From the NCBI RefSeq assembly GCF_000019905.1, contig NC_010556.1, forward strand, positions 1,204,001 through 1,268,000: a stretch of 64,000 nt of DNA. Direction: 5' to 3'. This document shows positions 8,206 to 17,556 of this stretch, one piece after another. Source of the DNA: Exiguobacterium artemiae 255-15. Its GTDB lineage: Bacteria > Bacillota > Bacilli > Exiguobacteriales > Exiguobacteriaceae. Every line of letters begins with the position of its first letter. The stretch's first letter is position 1. The notes beneath the pieces are model-generated. The model searched no databases. It was not told the DNA's origin and saw nothing but the letters and a program-made list of their open reading frames with translations. The position numbers and the translations under genes are program-made.

Positions 8206-8607
8206 ATATGTAAGGGAACCGGCGATGATCAATCCGATTGAAATCGAAAGGAACAGAAGCAGTAAACCGACGGCTTCGTTATTGGCATCAATTTCTTTTG
8301 TCATGCTGAGACGCGGAATGATTAAATCAGCCAGGTAGAACAAAACGATTTGGAAAACGATCGCGAGTGCTCCCCACAAGACCATGTCGAGAATGCTGAC
8401 CGAGTTCGTGATGCTTGAGTACAGCACGATCGCAAGACCAAGGATCCGTCCGCCGAATGCATAGACGGCCGCTTTTTTCCCTTGACGGATCAGCTCCATC
8501 TCTTTTGATTTGGTCGTTACCTCAAACAGGACAACCCCGATTGCAAGCAGTAGCGTCGCGACACCAATATACGCGAGCGTTGATAAAAATAGTTCACTGA
8601 AGCCCAC
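8203..8607 (-). CDS. DUF350 family membrane protein
   Basis: 134 residues with four transmembrane helices in two similar halves (helices near 10-30, 50-70, 78-98, 110-130), the DUF350/YjfL layout. RQGKKAAVYAFGGRILGLAIVLYSS and ANNEAVGLLLLFLSISIGL are the conserved halves. Function of the family is unknown. It follows a small two-helix membrane protein gene by 12 bp and they are probably one transcript. Confidence 0.85.
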   Translation of the reverse strand: MGFSELFLSTLAYIGVATLLLAIGVVLFEVTTKSKEMELIRQGKKAAVYAFGGRILGLAIVLYSSITNSVSILDMVLWGALAIVFQIVLFYLADLIIPRLSMTKEIDANNEAVGLLLLFLSISIGLIIAGSLTY

Positions 8608-8619
8608 ACTGATTCCCCC

Positions 8620-8796
8620 TTAGGAATGATTTGATTTTTTTTGTTCTTTCCGTTGTTTCCACGAGACATAACCTTCAAGCATCGCACCGACTAAAATACC
8701 GGCCGAGACATACAGATAAAAATTATCCCCGATGAAGCCGAACAGGAGACCGAGCACAAGACCAATTAAAATATACGGTCCTTTTGCCAATTTCAT
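8620..8796 (-). CDS. small two-helix membrane protein
   Basis: 58 residues from the ATG at 8796, five bases after GGTGAG; a GTG three codons upstream is possible. Two hydrophobic helices (about 7-22 and 28-43) with a basic, Lys-rich C-terminus (WKQRKEQKK). It lies directly before the DUF350 gene and 55 bp downstream of the GGDEF gene on the same strand. No family recognised. Confidence 0.6.
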   Translation of the reverse strand: MKLAKGPYILIGLVLGLLFGFIGDNFYLYVSAGILVGAMLEGYVSWKQRKEQKKSNHS

Positions 8797-8851
8797 AACA
8801 CTCACCTACCTCACTATCAAACGTAGCCGATTTTACCGGATTCGTCCATCC

Positions 8852-9973
8852 CTAATCGGAGTGACGGGCCGATGCGACTTCTTCTTGAAGCGAAAACAGG
8901 GTGACGCGATTCCGGCCGTTTTGTTTGGATTGGTAAAGAGCGGCGTCGGCATCGGTCACGATATGTTGAATCTGTCCGGTCGTTTCCGGAAAACTGGCGA
9001 CGCCGAACGACGCCGTCAAGTGGAGCAGCATGCCCGAGGACAACACGAACGGAGCAGCAGCGATCTGTTCCCGCAACTGTTCTGCGAGTGCCAACACTTT
9101 GACGACCGTTAATCGTTCAACGAGAATCGAAAATTCTTCACCGCCGTTTCGGGAGACATAACCGGAATCCGTCACCCCGTCTTGCAGCCGTTTCGCAAAT
9201 TGCCGTAAAACCTCGTCGCCCGCCTCATGACCATACGTATCGTTGATCTGTTTAAAATGATCAATGTCGACCGTAATCAAAGCGACTTCCCGTGAATGGA
9301 GGATCGTTTGCTGTTTTAAGTCTTCCAAGTGATCGGTAAAGGCACGAAAATTATGGAGTCCCGTTAAAAAATCACGTCGTGCCGTCTGTTGCAAGGTCTG
9401 CATCGCGTGCTTCGTCAGCCGAATATCCCGGATGATGACGAGGGCAAGCCAACTGCTGGCAAATGACGCCGGGAGAACGACACTTAAAATGTCGAGGATG
9501 AGTCCGGTATCGAACAAGACAAACGTCAAGACGAGTCCATGCAGGACGGTCGCATACACCGTGACGACCGTGAACGTTTTTCGGGAGTAGAGCGGCAACC
9601 ACCTGACGATCAGCGACGTTCCGCTGGCAACCAGTAAAATGAACAGACAGGCCGCAAAAGCCGCCGCATTCGTGTTGACACTGAACCGATAGACGATAAT
9701 GACAGCCGTCACGATACAGGTCGGCAGCGGACCGGCGAAATAAGCGGCGACGATGACCGGAATATGCCGTAAATCAACGAGGACACCCGATACCGGTTCG
9801 ATCGTCAACTGCATCAAGAGCAACGACAGGATACTTAAACTGAGTCCGTACAAAATCCGGACTGACCGTTTAGAGTCGACGGTAATCGGGTGAGGCGATA
9901 GTTTTCCGAGCAGATAAAACCCGCTCATCAATAAAGTCAGGTTATTGAGTACGTCGTACAAGATCGATTTCAC
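8852..9973 (-). CDS. 5TMR-LYT sensor diguanylate cyclase
   Basis: 373 residues. The N-terminal half has about six hydrophobic helices with the sequence pattern of the 5TMR-LYT sensor (PVSGVLVDLRHIPVIVAAYFAGP near residue 60), as in LytS and YhcK. The C-terminal half is a GGDEF domain beginning RRDFLTGLHNFRAF with an intact NGGEEF active site. It should make cyclic di-GMP from GTP at the membrane. No RxxD inhibitory site is found five residues before GGEEF. The upstream 250 bp are shared with the divergent ketone-body operon. Confidence 0.92.
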   Translation of the reverse strand: MKSILYDVLNNLTLLMSGFYLLGKLSPHPITVDSKRSVRILYGLSLSILSLLLMQLTIEPVSGVLVDLRHIPVIVAAYFAGPLPTCIVTAVIIVYRFSVNTNAAAFAACLFILLVASGTSLIVRWLPLYSRKTFTVVTVYATVLHGLVLTFVLFDTGLILDILSVVLPASFASSWLALVIIRDIRLTKHAMQTLQQTARRDFLTGLHNFRAFTDHLEDLKQQTILHSREVALITVDIDHFKQINDTYGHEAGDEVLRQFAKRLQDGVTDSGYVSRNGGEEFSILVERLTVVKVLALAEQLREQIAAAPFVLSSGMLLHLTASFGVASFPETTGQIQHIVTDADAALYQSKQNGRNRVTLFSLQEEVASARHSD

Positions 9974-10091
9974 ACCGATTCACCTTACTTTCATCAACAA
10001 TTCCTTCTATACGTTAGAATACGCCAACGCAAATAAAAAGTCCTGTTCCTTCAAAAGATTTCTCCGAGACGCATCAAAAAACAAAATGTGT

Positions 10092-10132
10092 CTATAATGT
10101 GAAGTTATAGAGTCTATAAGCTGTACTTATAG
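10092..10132. promoter_or_regulatory. two tandem 19-bp palindromes over a -10 box
   Basis: CTATAATGTGAAGTTATAG (10092-10110) and CTATAAGCTGTACTTATAG (10114-10132) share half-site CTATAA/TTATAG and start 22 bp apart, two helical turns. The first contains TATAAT at 10093-10098, a candidate -10 box for the downstream operon, though no good -35 is visible. This is the arrangement of a cooperative repressor site; the regulator is unknown. Confidence 0.6.
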
Positions 10133-10190
10133 GTTACTGGATTTTGATTGACCGTTCTCCGATTCAATTGTTAAATGAGGAAGAAGCAAT

Positions 10191-10204
10191 TGAAAGCGCT
10201 TACT
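10191..10204 (+). promoter_or_regulatory. CcpA cre site
   Basis: TGAAAGCGCTTACT matches the cre consensus TGWAANCGNTNWCA at every position but the last. It lies between the palindromes and the permease start codon, downstream of the likely transcription start, so CcpA would act as a roadblock. It predicts carbon catabolite repression of the ketone-body operon. Confidence 0.75.
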
Positions 10205-10226
10205 AAAAATTAAAAGGAGATCCACC

Positions 10227-11666
10227 ATGGAACTGATCATCATTCTTCTTGCATTATCTTTACTCATGTTCGTAGCGTACCGTGGCTTTTCGGTCATCTT
10301 GTTTGCTCCGATCTGTGCCTTATTCGCGGTTCTGTTGACGAATCCGGACTGGGTCCTGCCGTTCTTCTCGAATATCTTCATGGAAAAGATGATCGGCTTC
10401 ATCAAAGCCTATTTCCCGGTCTTCTTACTCGGAGCGATCTTCGGGAAAGTCGTTGAAATGTCAGGGATTGCCGAATCGATTGCGAAGACGATCATTCGGA
10501 TCATCGGCGCCAAACGGGCGATTCTTGCCATCGTCCTGCTCGGAGCGATCTTGACGTACAGCGGTGTCAGCCTGTTCGTCGTCGTCTTCGCCGTCTATCC
10601 ATTTGCCGCAAACTTGTTCCGCGAAGCAAACATCCCGAAACGGTTGATTCCGGGAACGATTGCGCTCGGAGCGTTTACGTTCACGATGGATGCCTTGCCG
10701 GGGACACCACAAATTCAAAACGTCATTCCGACGACGTTCTTCAGAACAGACATCTATGCCGCTCCAATCATGGGGACGGTCGGCGGACTGATCATCCTGA
10801 CCGTCGGGATGATGTATCTCGAATCGCGTAAACGTAAAGCCCATCAGGAAGGGGAAGGCTACGCCGGTTTTGAAGCAACGGCAGCCAGCAGCGCCCCGCA
10901 GATGGAGTTGAAAAACGAGCCGGAATTGACACTTGAGACGGCGCAACAGCCGGTTTATCGTCAAGTATTGGCCTTTGTACCGTTGATTTTAGTCGCCGTC
11001 ATGAACAAGTACTTTACGCTCGCGATTCCGAACTGGTATCCGGAAGGCTTTGACTTCGCGGCGATTGGTCTGGAAGCCTTCGGCAAAATCGAGACGCCGG
11101 CCGTACTCGCGATCTGGTCAGTCCAGATGGCCTTGATCATCGGTATCATCTCGGCGATGCTCTATGATTTCAAAAAAGTCCGGACGAACTTCCAAGCTGG
11201 TCTGAACGTCAGTATCGGCGGTGCCTTACTTGCCGTCATGAATACGGGAGCCGAGTACGGATTTGGTGGCGTCATCGCCGCCTTACCGGGGTTCAAAACG
11301 GTCTCAAGCGGGATCTCGTCGACGTTCACCGATCCACTCGTCAACGGCGCGGTCACGACGACGGCACTTGCCGGTGTGACCGGTTCAGCATCCGGCGGCA
11401 TGGGCATCGCGCTCAGTGCAATGTCAGATAAGTATACGCAAGCGATCACATCAGGCGGTGTCCCGCCGGAAGTCATGCACCGGGTCATCTCGATGGCGTC
11501 CGGCGGAATGGATACGCTCCCGCACAACGGGGCCGTCATCACCTTGCTTGCCGTCACCGGGTTGACGCACCGTCAGTCGTACCGTGACATCTTTATGATC
11601 ACGATTTTAAAGACAGTAACGGTCTTCTTGATGATTGGTCTGTATAACCTGACGGGTCTTTATTAA
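10227..11666 (+). CDS. GntP-family permease, probable 3-hydroxybutyrate importer
   Basis: 479 residues with about 12-14 hydrophobic segments and GntP family features (LGAIFGKVVEMSGIAESIA near residue 70, the TFTMDALPGTPQIQNVIPT loop near residue 150, and SASGGMGIALSAM near residue 390). It heads an operon with scoA, scoB, a 3-hydroxybutyrate dehydrogenase and a thiolase, as yxjC does in B. subtilis, which points to 3-hydroxybutyrate or acetoacetate as substrate rather than gluconate. The ATG follows AAAGGAG. Substrate is inferred from context. Confidence 0.88.
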   Translation: MELIIILLALSLLMFVAYRGFSVILFAPICALFAVLLTNPDWVLPFFSNIFMEKMIGFIKAYFPVFLLGAIFGKVVEMSGIAESIAKTIIRIIGAKRAILAIVLLGAILTYSGVSLFVVVFAVYPFAANLFREANIPKRLIPGTIALGAFTFTMDALPGTPQIQNVIPTTFFRTDIYAAPIMGTVGGLIILTVGMMYLESRKRKAHQEGEGYAGFEATAASSAPQMELKNEPELTLETAQQPVYRQVLAFVPLILVAVMNKYFTLAIPNWYPEGFDFAAIGLEAFGKIETPAVLAIWSVQMALIIGIISAMLYDFKKVRTNFQAGLNVSIGGALLAVMNTGAEYGFGGVIAALPGFKTVSSGISSTFTDPLVNGAVTTTALAGVTGSASGGMGIALSAMSDKYTQAITSGGVPPEVMHRVISMASGGMDTLPHNGAVITLLAVTGLTHRQSYRDIFMITILKTVTVFLMIGLYNLTGLY

Positions 11667-11697
11667 ACAGCTGTACTTACAAAGGGGGAAATGAACG

Positions 11698-12399
11698 ATG
11701 CAACAGGGGAAAATCTACGATTCATTTACGGAAGCGACAGCAGATATTTTTGACGGGGCGACGCTCGTCGTCGGCGGGTTCGGTCTGTGCGGAATTCCCG
11801 AAAAATCAATTGCCGCCTTACAGGAACAAGGCGTCAAGGAATTGACGGTCGTCAGCAACAACTGTGGTGTCGACGATTTCGGACTCGGCATCTTATTGCA
11901 ATCACGCCAGATCAAGAAGATGGTCTCGTCGTACGTCGGGGAAAACAAGACGTTTGAGCAACAGTATTTAAGTGGCGAGATTGAAGTCGACCTCGTACCG
12001 CAGGGGACACTTGCGGAGCGGATTCGAGCCGGCGGCGCGGGCATTCCCGGTTTTTATACGCCGACCGGTGTCGGAACACCGATCGCGGAAGGCAAGGAAC
12101 AAAAACAATTCGACGGAAAAACGTATTTGCTTGAAGAAGGGATCGTCGGTGATTTTGCACTCGTCAAAGCCTGGAAAGCGGATAAACTCGGCAATCTTGT
12201 TTTCCGTAAAACGTCACGCAACTTCAATCCACTGGTCGCGACGGCCGGGAAAGTGACAATCGCCGAGGTCGAAGAACTGGTTGAAGTCGGTGAACTGGAT
12301 CCAAACGAGATTCATACACCAGCGGTTTACGTCCAGCGCATCATCGTCGGGACGGACTACGAGAAACGCATCGAACGCCGGACAGTCCGGGAAGCATAA
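11698..12399 (+). CDS. scoA: succinyl-CoA:3-ketoacid CoA-transferase, subunit A
   Basis: 233 residues, usual length. Activates acetoacetate by taking CoA from succinyl-CoA, together with ScoB, in the cytoplasm. The CoA-transferase family I signature is present: [15 protein letters not shown] near residue 25, [15 protein letters not shown] near residue 55, and the glycine-rich [17 protein letters not shown] near residue 115. ATG follows AAAGGGGG. It is 31 bp after the permease and 12 bp before scoB. Confidence 0.95.
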   Translation: MQQGKIYDSFTEATADIFDGATLVVGGFGLCGIPEKSIAALQEQGVKELTVVSNNCGVDDFGLGILLQSRQIKKMVSSYVGENKTFEQQYLSGEIEVDLVPQGTLAERIRAGGAGIPGFYTPTGVGTPIAEGKEQKQFDGKTYLLEEGIVGDFALVKAWKADKLGNLVFRKTSRNFNPLVATAGKVTIAEVEELVEVGELDPNEIHTPAVYVQRIIVGTDYEKRIERRTVREA

Positions 12400-12411
12400 G
12401 GGGGAGATACT

Positions 12412-13074
12412 ATGGCAACGTCTAGAGACATCATCATCAATCGTGCACTGCAGGAAATCGAGGACGGGATGTACGTCAATCTCGGCATCGGGATTCCGAC
12501 ACTGATCGCCAATGCGATTCCGAACGATCGGCATGTCATGCTGCAATCGGAAAACGGCTTGCTCGGCATCGGACCGTATCCGCTCGAACACGAAGTCGAT
12601 GCCGACGAAATCAACGCCGGCAAAGAGACGGTCACGGCACAAAAAGGCGCGTCCTATTTCGACAGTGCCGAATCGTTCGCGATGATCCGCGGTGGTCATA
12701 TCGACCTCGCGATTTTAGGCGGGATGGAAGTCGCGGAAAACGGAGACCTCGCGAACTGGATGATTCCCGGCAAGATGGTCAAAGGAATGGGCGGGGCGAT
12801 GGATCTCGTCAACGGGGCAAAACGCGTCGTCATCATCATGGAGCACGTCAATAAGTACGGCGAATCCAAAGTGAAGTCGAGCTGTACATTACCGTTAACG
12901 GGGAGCCAAGTCGTCCATCGATTGATTACCGACAAAGCTGTTTTTGATTTTACGGATGCCGGAATGGTCTTGATCGAAACGCTCGCCGGACTGACGGTCG
13001 AAGACATCCGTGCCGTGACGGAAGCGAACTTCACGGTCAGCCCGGAACTTGAACGTATGCCAGTAGGGGAGTGA
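12412..13074 (+). CDS. scoB: succinyl-CoA:3-ketoacid CoA-transferase, subunit B
   Basis: 220 residues. Beta subunit with the catalytic glutamate in [13 protein letters not shown] (about residue 47), which carries the enzyme-CoA thioester in this family. [13 protein letters not shown] precedes it and [14 protein letters not shown] follows. ATG follows AGGGGGAG. Its stop codon overlaps a possible GTG start for the next gene. Confidence 0.95.
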   Translation: MATSRDIIINRALQEIEDGMYVNLGIGIPTLIANAIPNDRHVMLQSENGLLGIGPYPLEHEVDADEINAGKETVTAQKGASYFDSAESFAMIRGGHIDLAILGGMEVAENGDLANWMIPGKMVKGMGGAMDLVNGAKRVVIIMEHVNKYGESKVKSSCTLPLTGSQVVHRLITDKAVFDFTDAGMVLIETLAGLTVEDIRAVTEANFTVSPELERMPVGE

Positions 13075-13079
13075 GTCAG

Positions 13080-13856
13080 ATGGTCAACGGAGATATCGTC
13101 CTCGTGACGGGAGCAGGAAGCGGGATTGGTCTTGAAATCTCAAAGGCGTTCGCAGAAGCAGGAGCGAAAGTCATCATTACGGACGTTAACGCAGAAGCGG
13201 CACAAACAGCAGCGCAGACGTTGCAGGAAGCGGGACATGACGTGATTGGTCTGACGCTGAACGTGACGGATGAAGCGCAAGTCCAGTCTGTGTTTGCCGA
13301 AACGATGAAACAGTACGGCCGGATTGATGTATTGATCAACAACGCCGGTCTGCAACATGTCTCACCAATCGAAGATTTTCCGACGGAGAAGTTTGAGTTG
13401 ATGATCAAAATCATGTTGACGGCACCGTTTATGGCGATCAAGCATGTTTTCCCGATCATGAAGGAACAAGGATACGGTCGGATCATCAACATGGCTTCGA
13501 TCAACGGTCTGATCGGCTTTGCTGGAAAAGCGGCCTACAATTCCGCGAAACACGGACTTCTCGGCTTAACGAAAGTGGCGGCACTGGAAGGGGCGGAACA
13601 CGGGATCACGGTCAATGCCTTATGTCCGGGCTACGTCGACACGCCGCTCGTCCGCAATCAGATGGCGGATCTTGCGAAGACACGCCAGGTCGAACTGGAA
13701 AAGGTTCTCGAAGACGTGATCTATCCGCTCGTTCCGCAAAAGCGGTTGCTCGCGGTCGAGGAAATCGCTGACTATGCCTTATTCCTCGCCAGTCGAAAAG
13801 CGAAAGGCATCACGGGACAGGCCAATGTCTTAGACGGCGGATATACGATTCAATAA
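13080..13856 (+). CDS. 3-hydroxybutyrate dehydrogenase, SDR family
   Basis: 258 residues from the ATG at 13080, which is eight bases after AGGGGAG; a GTG at 13071 overlapping the scoB stop is the alternative. Oxidises 3-hydroxybutyrate to acetoacetate with NAD. Visible are the Rossmann motif [19 protein letters not shown], the catalytic Ser in MASINGL, YNSAK with Tyr and Lys, and [13 protein letters not shown]. The C-terminal [21 protein letters not shown] is characteristic of this subgroup. Operon context supports the substrate. Confidence 0.92.
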   Translation: MVNGDIVLVTGAGSGIGLEISKAFAEAGAKVIITDVNAEAAQTAAQTLQEAGHDVIGLTLNVTDEAQVQSVFAETMKQYGRIDVLINNAGLQHVSPIEDFPTEKFELMIKIMLTAPFMAIKHVFPIMKEQGYGRIINMASINGLIGFAGKAAYNSAKHGLLGLTKVAALEGAEHGITVNALCPGYVDTPLVRNQMADLAKTRQVELEKVLEDVIYPLVPQKRLLAVEEIADYALFLASRKAKGITGQANVLDGGYTIQ

Positions 13857-13869
13857 GGGGGAAGTCAGG

Positions 13870-15060
13870 ATGAGTGAACAAGTGGTAATCGTCAGTGCGA
13901 CACGTACGGCAATCGGCAGTTTTAACGGCAGTTTAAAGGATGTTCCGGCAACAAAACTTGGCGCAACGGTCATCGAAGCGGCACTCGCACAGGCGAATGT
14001 CGCACCAGCGCTCGTCGAGGAAGTCATCATGGGCAACGTCCTGCAGGCGGGACTCGGACAAAATCCGGCACGGCAGGCCAGTCTCCTCGCCGGTCTCCCG
14101 GAATCGGTCCCGGCGATGACGATCAATAAAGTCTGTGGTTCCGGCTTAAAGGCGATTCACCTCGCGTTTCAAGCAATCAAGTCCGGCGAGGCGGAAATCA
14201 TCGTCGCCGGCGGGATGGAAAACATGAGTCAGGCACCGTACGTGTTAAGCGGAGCCCGGACCGGCTTACGGATGGGCGACCAGCCGCTTGTCGATACGAT
14301 CATCAAGGACGGTCTGGAGTGCGCCTTTAACGACTACCATATGGGCATCACAGCGGAAAACTTAGCCGAGCAATATACGATTTCCCGGGAGGCGCAAGAC
14401 CAGTTTGCGGCGACCAGTCAACAAAAAGCAAGTCAAGCCATCGAAGCGGATCGTTTCCAAGCGGAAATCACACCGGTTGAAATTCCACAGCGCAAAGGTG
14501 ATCCGGTTGTCTTCGCCGAAGATGAGTTCCCGCGTGCCGGAACGACAGCGGAATCACTCGCACGTTTGCGTCCGGCTTTCAAGAAAGACGGTACGGTCAC
14601 AGCCGGCAATGCATCCGGCATCAATGACGGAGCGGCAGCAGTCGTCGTCATGTCGGCCCGAAAGGCAAAAGAACTTGGGCTGACCACGCTCGTCGAGATC
14701 GTTGCGAACGGTACGTCCGGTGTCGATCCGAGCATCATGGGGATCGGTCCCGTCAAAGCGGTCAGCCAGGCGTTGCATAAAGCCGGTCTTGAACTGGACG
14801 CCATCGACGTCATCGAGGCGAACGAAGCGTTTGCGGCGCAATCACTTGCCGTGGATGCGGAACTCCGGTTTGATCCGGCGAAGCTAAACCGTAACGGCGG
14901 AGCAATTGCCCTCGGTCACCCGATCGGCGCGAGCGGAACACGGATCATGGTTACCCTGATTCATGAGATGTTGCGGACCGGCGAAAGCCATGGTCTGGCG
15001 ACACTCTGCATCGGCGGCGGTCAAGGAATTGCGACGATCGTCAAGAAGTACGAAGAGTAA
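13870..15060 (+). CDS. acetyl-CoA C-acetyltransferase (thiolase)
   Basis: 396 residues. Splits acetoacetyl-CoA to two acetyl-CoA, the last step of ketone-body use, cytoplasmic. Catalytic residues: Cys in [10 protein letters not shown] (about residue 88), His in [14 protein letters not shown] (about 352) and Cys in TLCIGGGQG (about 381). NEAFAAQ near residue 319 is also conserved. ATG follows AAGGGGGAAG. Last gene of the operon. Confidence 0.95.
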   Translation: MSEQVVIVSATRTAIGSFNGSLKDVPATKLGATVIEAALAQANVAPALVEEVIMGNVLQAGLGQNPARQASLLAGLPESVPAMTINKVCGSGLKAIHLAFQAIKSGEAEIIVAGGMENMSQAPYVLSGARTGLRMGDQPLVDTIIKDGLECAFNDYHMGITAENLAEQYTISREAQDQFAATSQQKASQAIEADRFQAEITPVEIPQRKGDPVVFAEDEFPRAGTTAESLARLRPAFKKDGTVTAGNASGINDGAAAVVVMSARKAKELGLTTLVEIVANGTSGVDPSIMGIGPVKAVSQALHKAGLELDAIDVIEANEAFAAQSLAVDAELRFDPAKLNRNGGAIALGHPIGASGTRIMVTLIHEMLRTGESHGLATLCIGGGQGIATIVKKYEE

Positions 15061-15075
15061 TTAAAATCGCTTCAT

Positions 15076-15107
15076 CAAAATCTGGACTTCGGTTCAGATT
15101 TTTTGTT
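15076..15107 (+). terminator. terminator of ketone-body operon
   Basis: AAAATCTG / CAGATTTT stem with a CTTCGG loop and a T tail. Confidence 0.8.
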
Positions 15108-15164
15108 ATTAAAATGGTTTACTTAATTAATGAAATGACGCGGGAAAGAAAAGAAGCAAACGAC

Positions 15165-15194
15165 ATGACAAAAAGAGACAGCTTGCGGTAAAAT
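15165..15194 (+). promoter_or_regulatory. candidate sigma-A promoter for metNIQ-like operon
   Basis: ATGACA, 18 bases, TAAAAT, about 28 bp before the start codon region. No S-box or T-box leader can be recognised in the 160 bp gap. Confidence 0.4.
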
Positions 15195-15221
15195 TAAACA
15201 CGTTGTAAGGGAGGGTGTCAG

Positions 15222-15968
15222 ATGATTTCATTACAGAATGTCAGTAAAGCTTTTTCCGGACAACCGGTCATCCAGTCCGTCGCCCTCTCGATTGAACAGG
15301 GCGAGATTCATGGCATCATCGGTGCGAGCGGTGCCGGGAAATCGACGTTACTCCGGCTGATGAATCTGCTCGAACGACCGGATACCGGTCGAATCGAATT
15401 TGACGGGATGGATTTAACGAATCTGTCGAACCGACAGCTGCGGCAGACCCGTCAAAATATCGGCATGATTTTTCAGGACTTTAATCTCGTCGGAAACAAG
15501 ACGGTCGAACAAAACATCGCCGTTTCGCTTGAACTGTCCGGTGTCAAAAAGCGCGAGTGGACAAACCGGATTGAGGAGTGTCTCCGATTTGTCGGACTGG
15601 AGTCCTTTGCCCGAAAGTATCCGTCCGAACTGAGCGGAGGACAAAAGCAGCGTGTCGCGATTGCCCGGGCGCTTGCGAACCGCCCGCGCGTTTTGCTGTG
15701 TGATGAGCCGACGTCTTCACTTGATCCGAGTACGACTTCGGAAATCTTACGTGTCCTGCAGAACATCAATCAGGCACTCGGCGTGACGATCGTCCTCGTC
15801 AGCCATGAGATGCAGGTGATTCAAAGCATCTGCAACCGGGTCACGATCATGGCAGACGGGCAGATTGAAACGACGATTGCGACCGAGCCGGCGGGAATCA
15901 CGGAAATTACGAGTGATGCCGGTTGGTTCCTGACCCAATTGACAGAGCGGAGGGATCCACATGCCTGA
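15222..15968 (+). CDS. metN: methionine-type ABC importer, ATP-binding protein
   Basis: 248 residues. Powers uptake with the permease and lipoprotein that follow. Walker A GASGAGKST, Q-loop MIFQDFNLV, signature LSGGQKQR, Walker B VLLCDEPTSSLD and the switch His (LVSHEM) are all present. It ends shortly after the core; the roughly 90-residue NIL domain that lets methionine inhibit typical MetN is missing. The stop codon overlaps the permease start by eight bases. Substrate is assigned by the MetQ-type partner and remains an inference. Confidence 0.88.
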   Translation: MISLQNVSKAFSGQPVIQSVALSIEQGEIHGIIGASGAGKSTLLRLMNLLERPDTGRIEFDGMDLTNLSNRQLRQTRQNIGMIFQDFNLVGNKTVEQNIAVSLELSGVKKREWTNRIEECLRFVGLESFARKYPSELSGGQKQRVAIARALANRPRVLLCDEPTSSLDPSTTSEILRVLQNINQALGVTIVLVSHEMQVIQSICNRVTIMADGQIETTIATEPAGITEITSDAGWFLTQLTERRDPHA

Positions 15969-16623
15969 CATCGTGCTCGAATATGCGGCGGAAATCAGAC
16001 TGGCGATCGGACAAACGTTCGTGATGGTCGGAATCTCGATTCTCGCGGCTCTTCTTCTCGGTTTACCGCTCGGGACCTGGCTTTATCTGTCACGTAAAGG
16101 ACAGTTGCTGTCGAACCAGTTCGTCTTTTCGATTCTGAATTTATTTGTCAATACAATCCGGTCGTTTCCGTTTTTATTGCTCGTCGTCTTCCTGATTCCG
16201 TTTACACGGCTCATCATCGGGACGGCGATCGGAACAGCAGCAGCGACCGTCCCGCTTGCGGTCATTGCAATCGCCCATTATTCACGGCTCGTCGAACAGT
16301 CGTTGCTTGAAGTGCCGAAAGGTGTCATCGAGGCGGCCGTCTCGATGGGAGCTTCGACACGCGAAGTCGTCCTGAAGTTTTTATTCGTTGAAGCCCGGTC
16401 CGGCCTTGTGCTGGGTCTGACGACATCGATCGTCAGCTTCATTTCCTATTCGACGATCATGGGGGTTGTCGGGGGCGGAGGCATCGGTGACTTTGCCGTC
16501 CGGTACGGCTACCAACAATTTCAGACGGAATTAATGCTGTATATGATTTTGATTATGGTCATCCTGGTGCAACTGATTCAGTTTACCGGGACGACCGCAG
16601 CACGCTTGCTCGATAAACGTTAA
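15961..16623 (+). CDS. metI: methionine-type ABC importer, permease
   Basis: 220 residues with five transmembrane helices, the MetI size. Contains LFVNTIRSFPFLLLVV near residue 60 and the EAA loop EVPKGVIEAAVSMGAS near residue 120 that contacts the ATPase, followed by VGGGGIGDFAVRYGYQ. Translationally coupled to metN by overlap and followed 19 bp later by metQ. Confidence 0.92.
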   Translation: MPDIVLEYAAEIRLAIGQTFVMVGISILAALLLGLPLGTWLYLSRKGQLLSNQFVFSILNLFVNTIRSFPFLLLVVFLIPFTRLIIGTAIGTAAATVPLAVIAIAHYSRLVEQSLLEVPKGVIEAAVSMGASTREVVLKFLFVEARSGLVLGLTTSIVSFISYSTIMGVVGGGGIGDFAVRYGYQQFQTELMLYMILIMVILVQLIQFTGTTAARLLDKR

Positions 16624-16642
16624 CTGAAAGTAGGAATTCAAG

Positions 16643-17461
16643 ATGAAAAAAATCATGGCAGTACTCAGTGTTGTTGTATTGGCGTTAGCCGGATGCGGCA
16701 ACGCCGAGAAAAAAGACGAACAGGAATCGGCGTCAAAAACCGAGACATTAAAAGTCGCGTCACTGATCAAACCGATGACGGAAATTCTCGACCTCGTTAA
16801 ACCGGAACTGAAAAAAGAAGGCATTAACCTGGAAGTCGTTGTTCTCAGTGACAACGTGCAACCGAACAGTGCCCTCGCAGCGAAGGAAGTTGATGCGAAC
16901 TTCTTCCAGCACGTACCGTACATGGAAGAGTTCAACCGCAACAACAAAGCCAATCTGGTACCAATCAAGCCGATTTACTTCGCAAACTATGGTCTGTACT
17001 CAAAAGACTACAAAAAGATGGACCAGTTGCCAAAAGGCGCTGTCATTGCCGTCGCAAATGATGTTTCAAACATCGACCGGTCGCTCGCTCTGCTCGCACA
17101 GCATGATGCGATCAAGTTGAAAAAGAAAACCGGTCCGTACTACACGATGAAAGACATCACAGAAAACAAACGCGACTTTAAATTTAAGGAAGTGGATTTG
17201 CTGATGCTCGCCCGCCTTTATGATGATGCGGATGCGGTCATCATGACGCCGGCCTATGCTTCACCGCTCGGTCTGACTCCGAAGAAAGATGCCCTTGTCA
17301 CGGAAGGCGTCGAAAATGACTTTGCCATCACACTCGTTGCCCGGAAGGACAATCAGGATTCGGAAGCGATTCAAAAGCTGGCGAAAGCGATGACAAGTCC
17401 GAAAGTCAAAAAGTTCCTCGAAGACAACTATGATGAAACGGCGATTCCTGCCTTTAAATGA
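16643..17461 (+). CDS. metQ: MetQ/NlpA-type substrate-binding lipoprotein
   Basis: 272 residues. Signal peptide with lipobox LALAGC, so it is lipid-anchored outside the membrane. Family features: LKVASLIKPMTEILDLVKP, ANFFQHVPYMEEFN near residue 95, and ANDVSNIDRSLALL near residue 140, which line the amino-acid pocket. Note the usual KVGATP at the start of the mature domain is KVASLI. Probably methionine or a related compound. Confidence 0.9.
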   Translation: MKKIMAVLSVVVLALAGCGNAEKKDEQESASKTETLKVASLIKPMTEILDLVKPELKKEGINLEVVVLSDNVQPNSALAAKEVDANFFQHVPYMEEFNRNNKANLVPIKPIYFANYGLYSKDYKKMDQLPKGAVIAVANDVSNIDRSLALLAQHDAIKLKKKTGPYYTMKDITENKRDFKFKEVDLLMLARLYDDADAVIMTPAYASPLGLTPKKDALVTEGVENDFAITLVARKDNQDSEAIQKLAKAMTSPKVKKFLEDNYDETAIPAFK

Positions 17462-17475
17462 GTGTTCGGCTTAAA

Positions 17476-17532
17476 AAATCAAAACCACGGTTCGCCTGTC
17501 TGTTTCAGAGACACGCGATTCGTGGTTTTTTA
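17476..17532. terminator. bidirectional terminator
   Basis: AAAACCACG / CGTGGTTTT with a 31-base loop between convergent metQ and the DUF2268 gene. Confidence 0.7.
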
Positions 17533-17556
17533 GTCGTTCTATCATCAGAAATCCGC

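Noticed and set aside
15061-15221. S-box or T-box leader before the metNIQ-like operon
   Set aside because: The 160-bp gap has none of the conserved S-box or T-box sequences and no anti-terminator/terminator pair.
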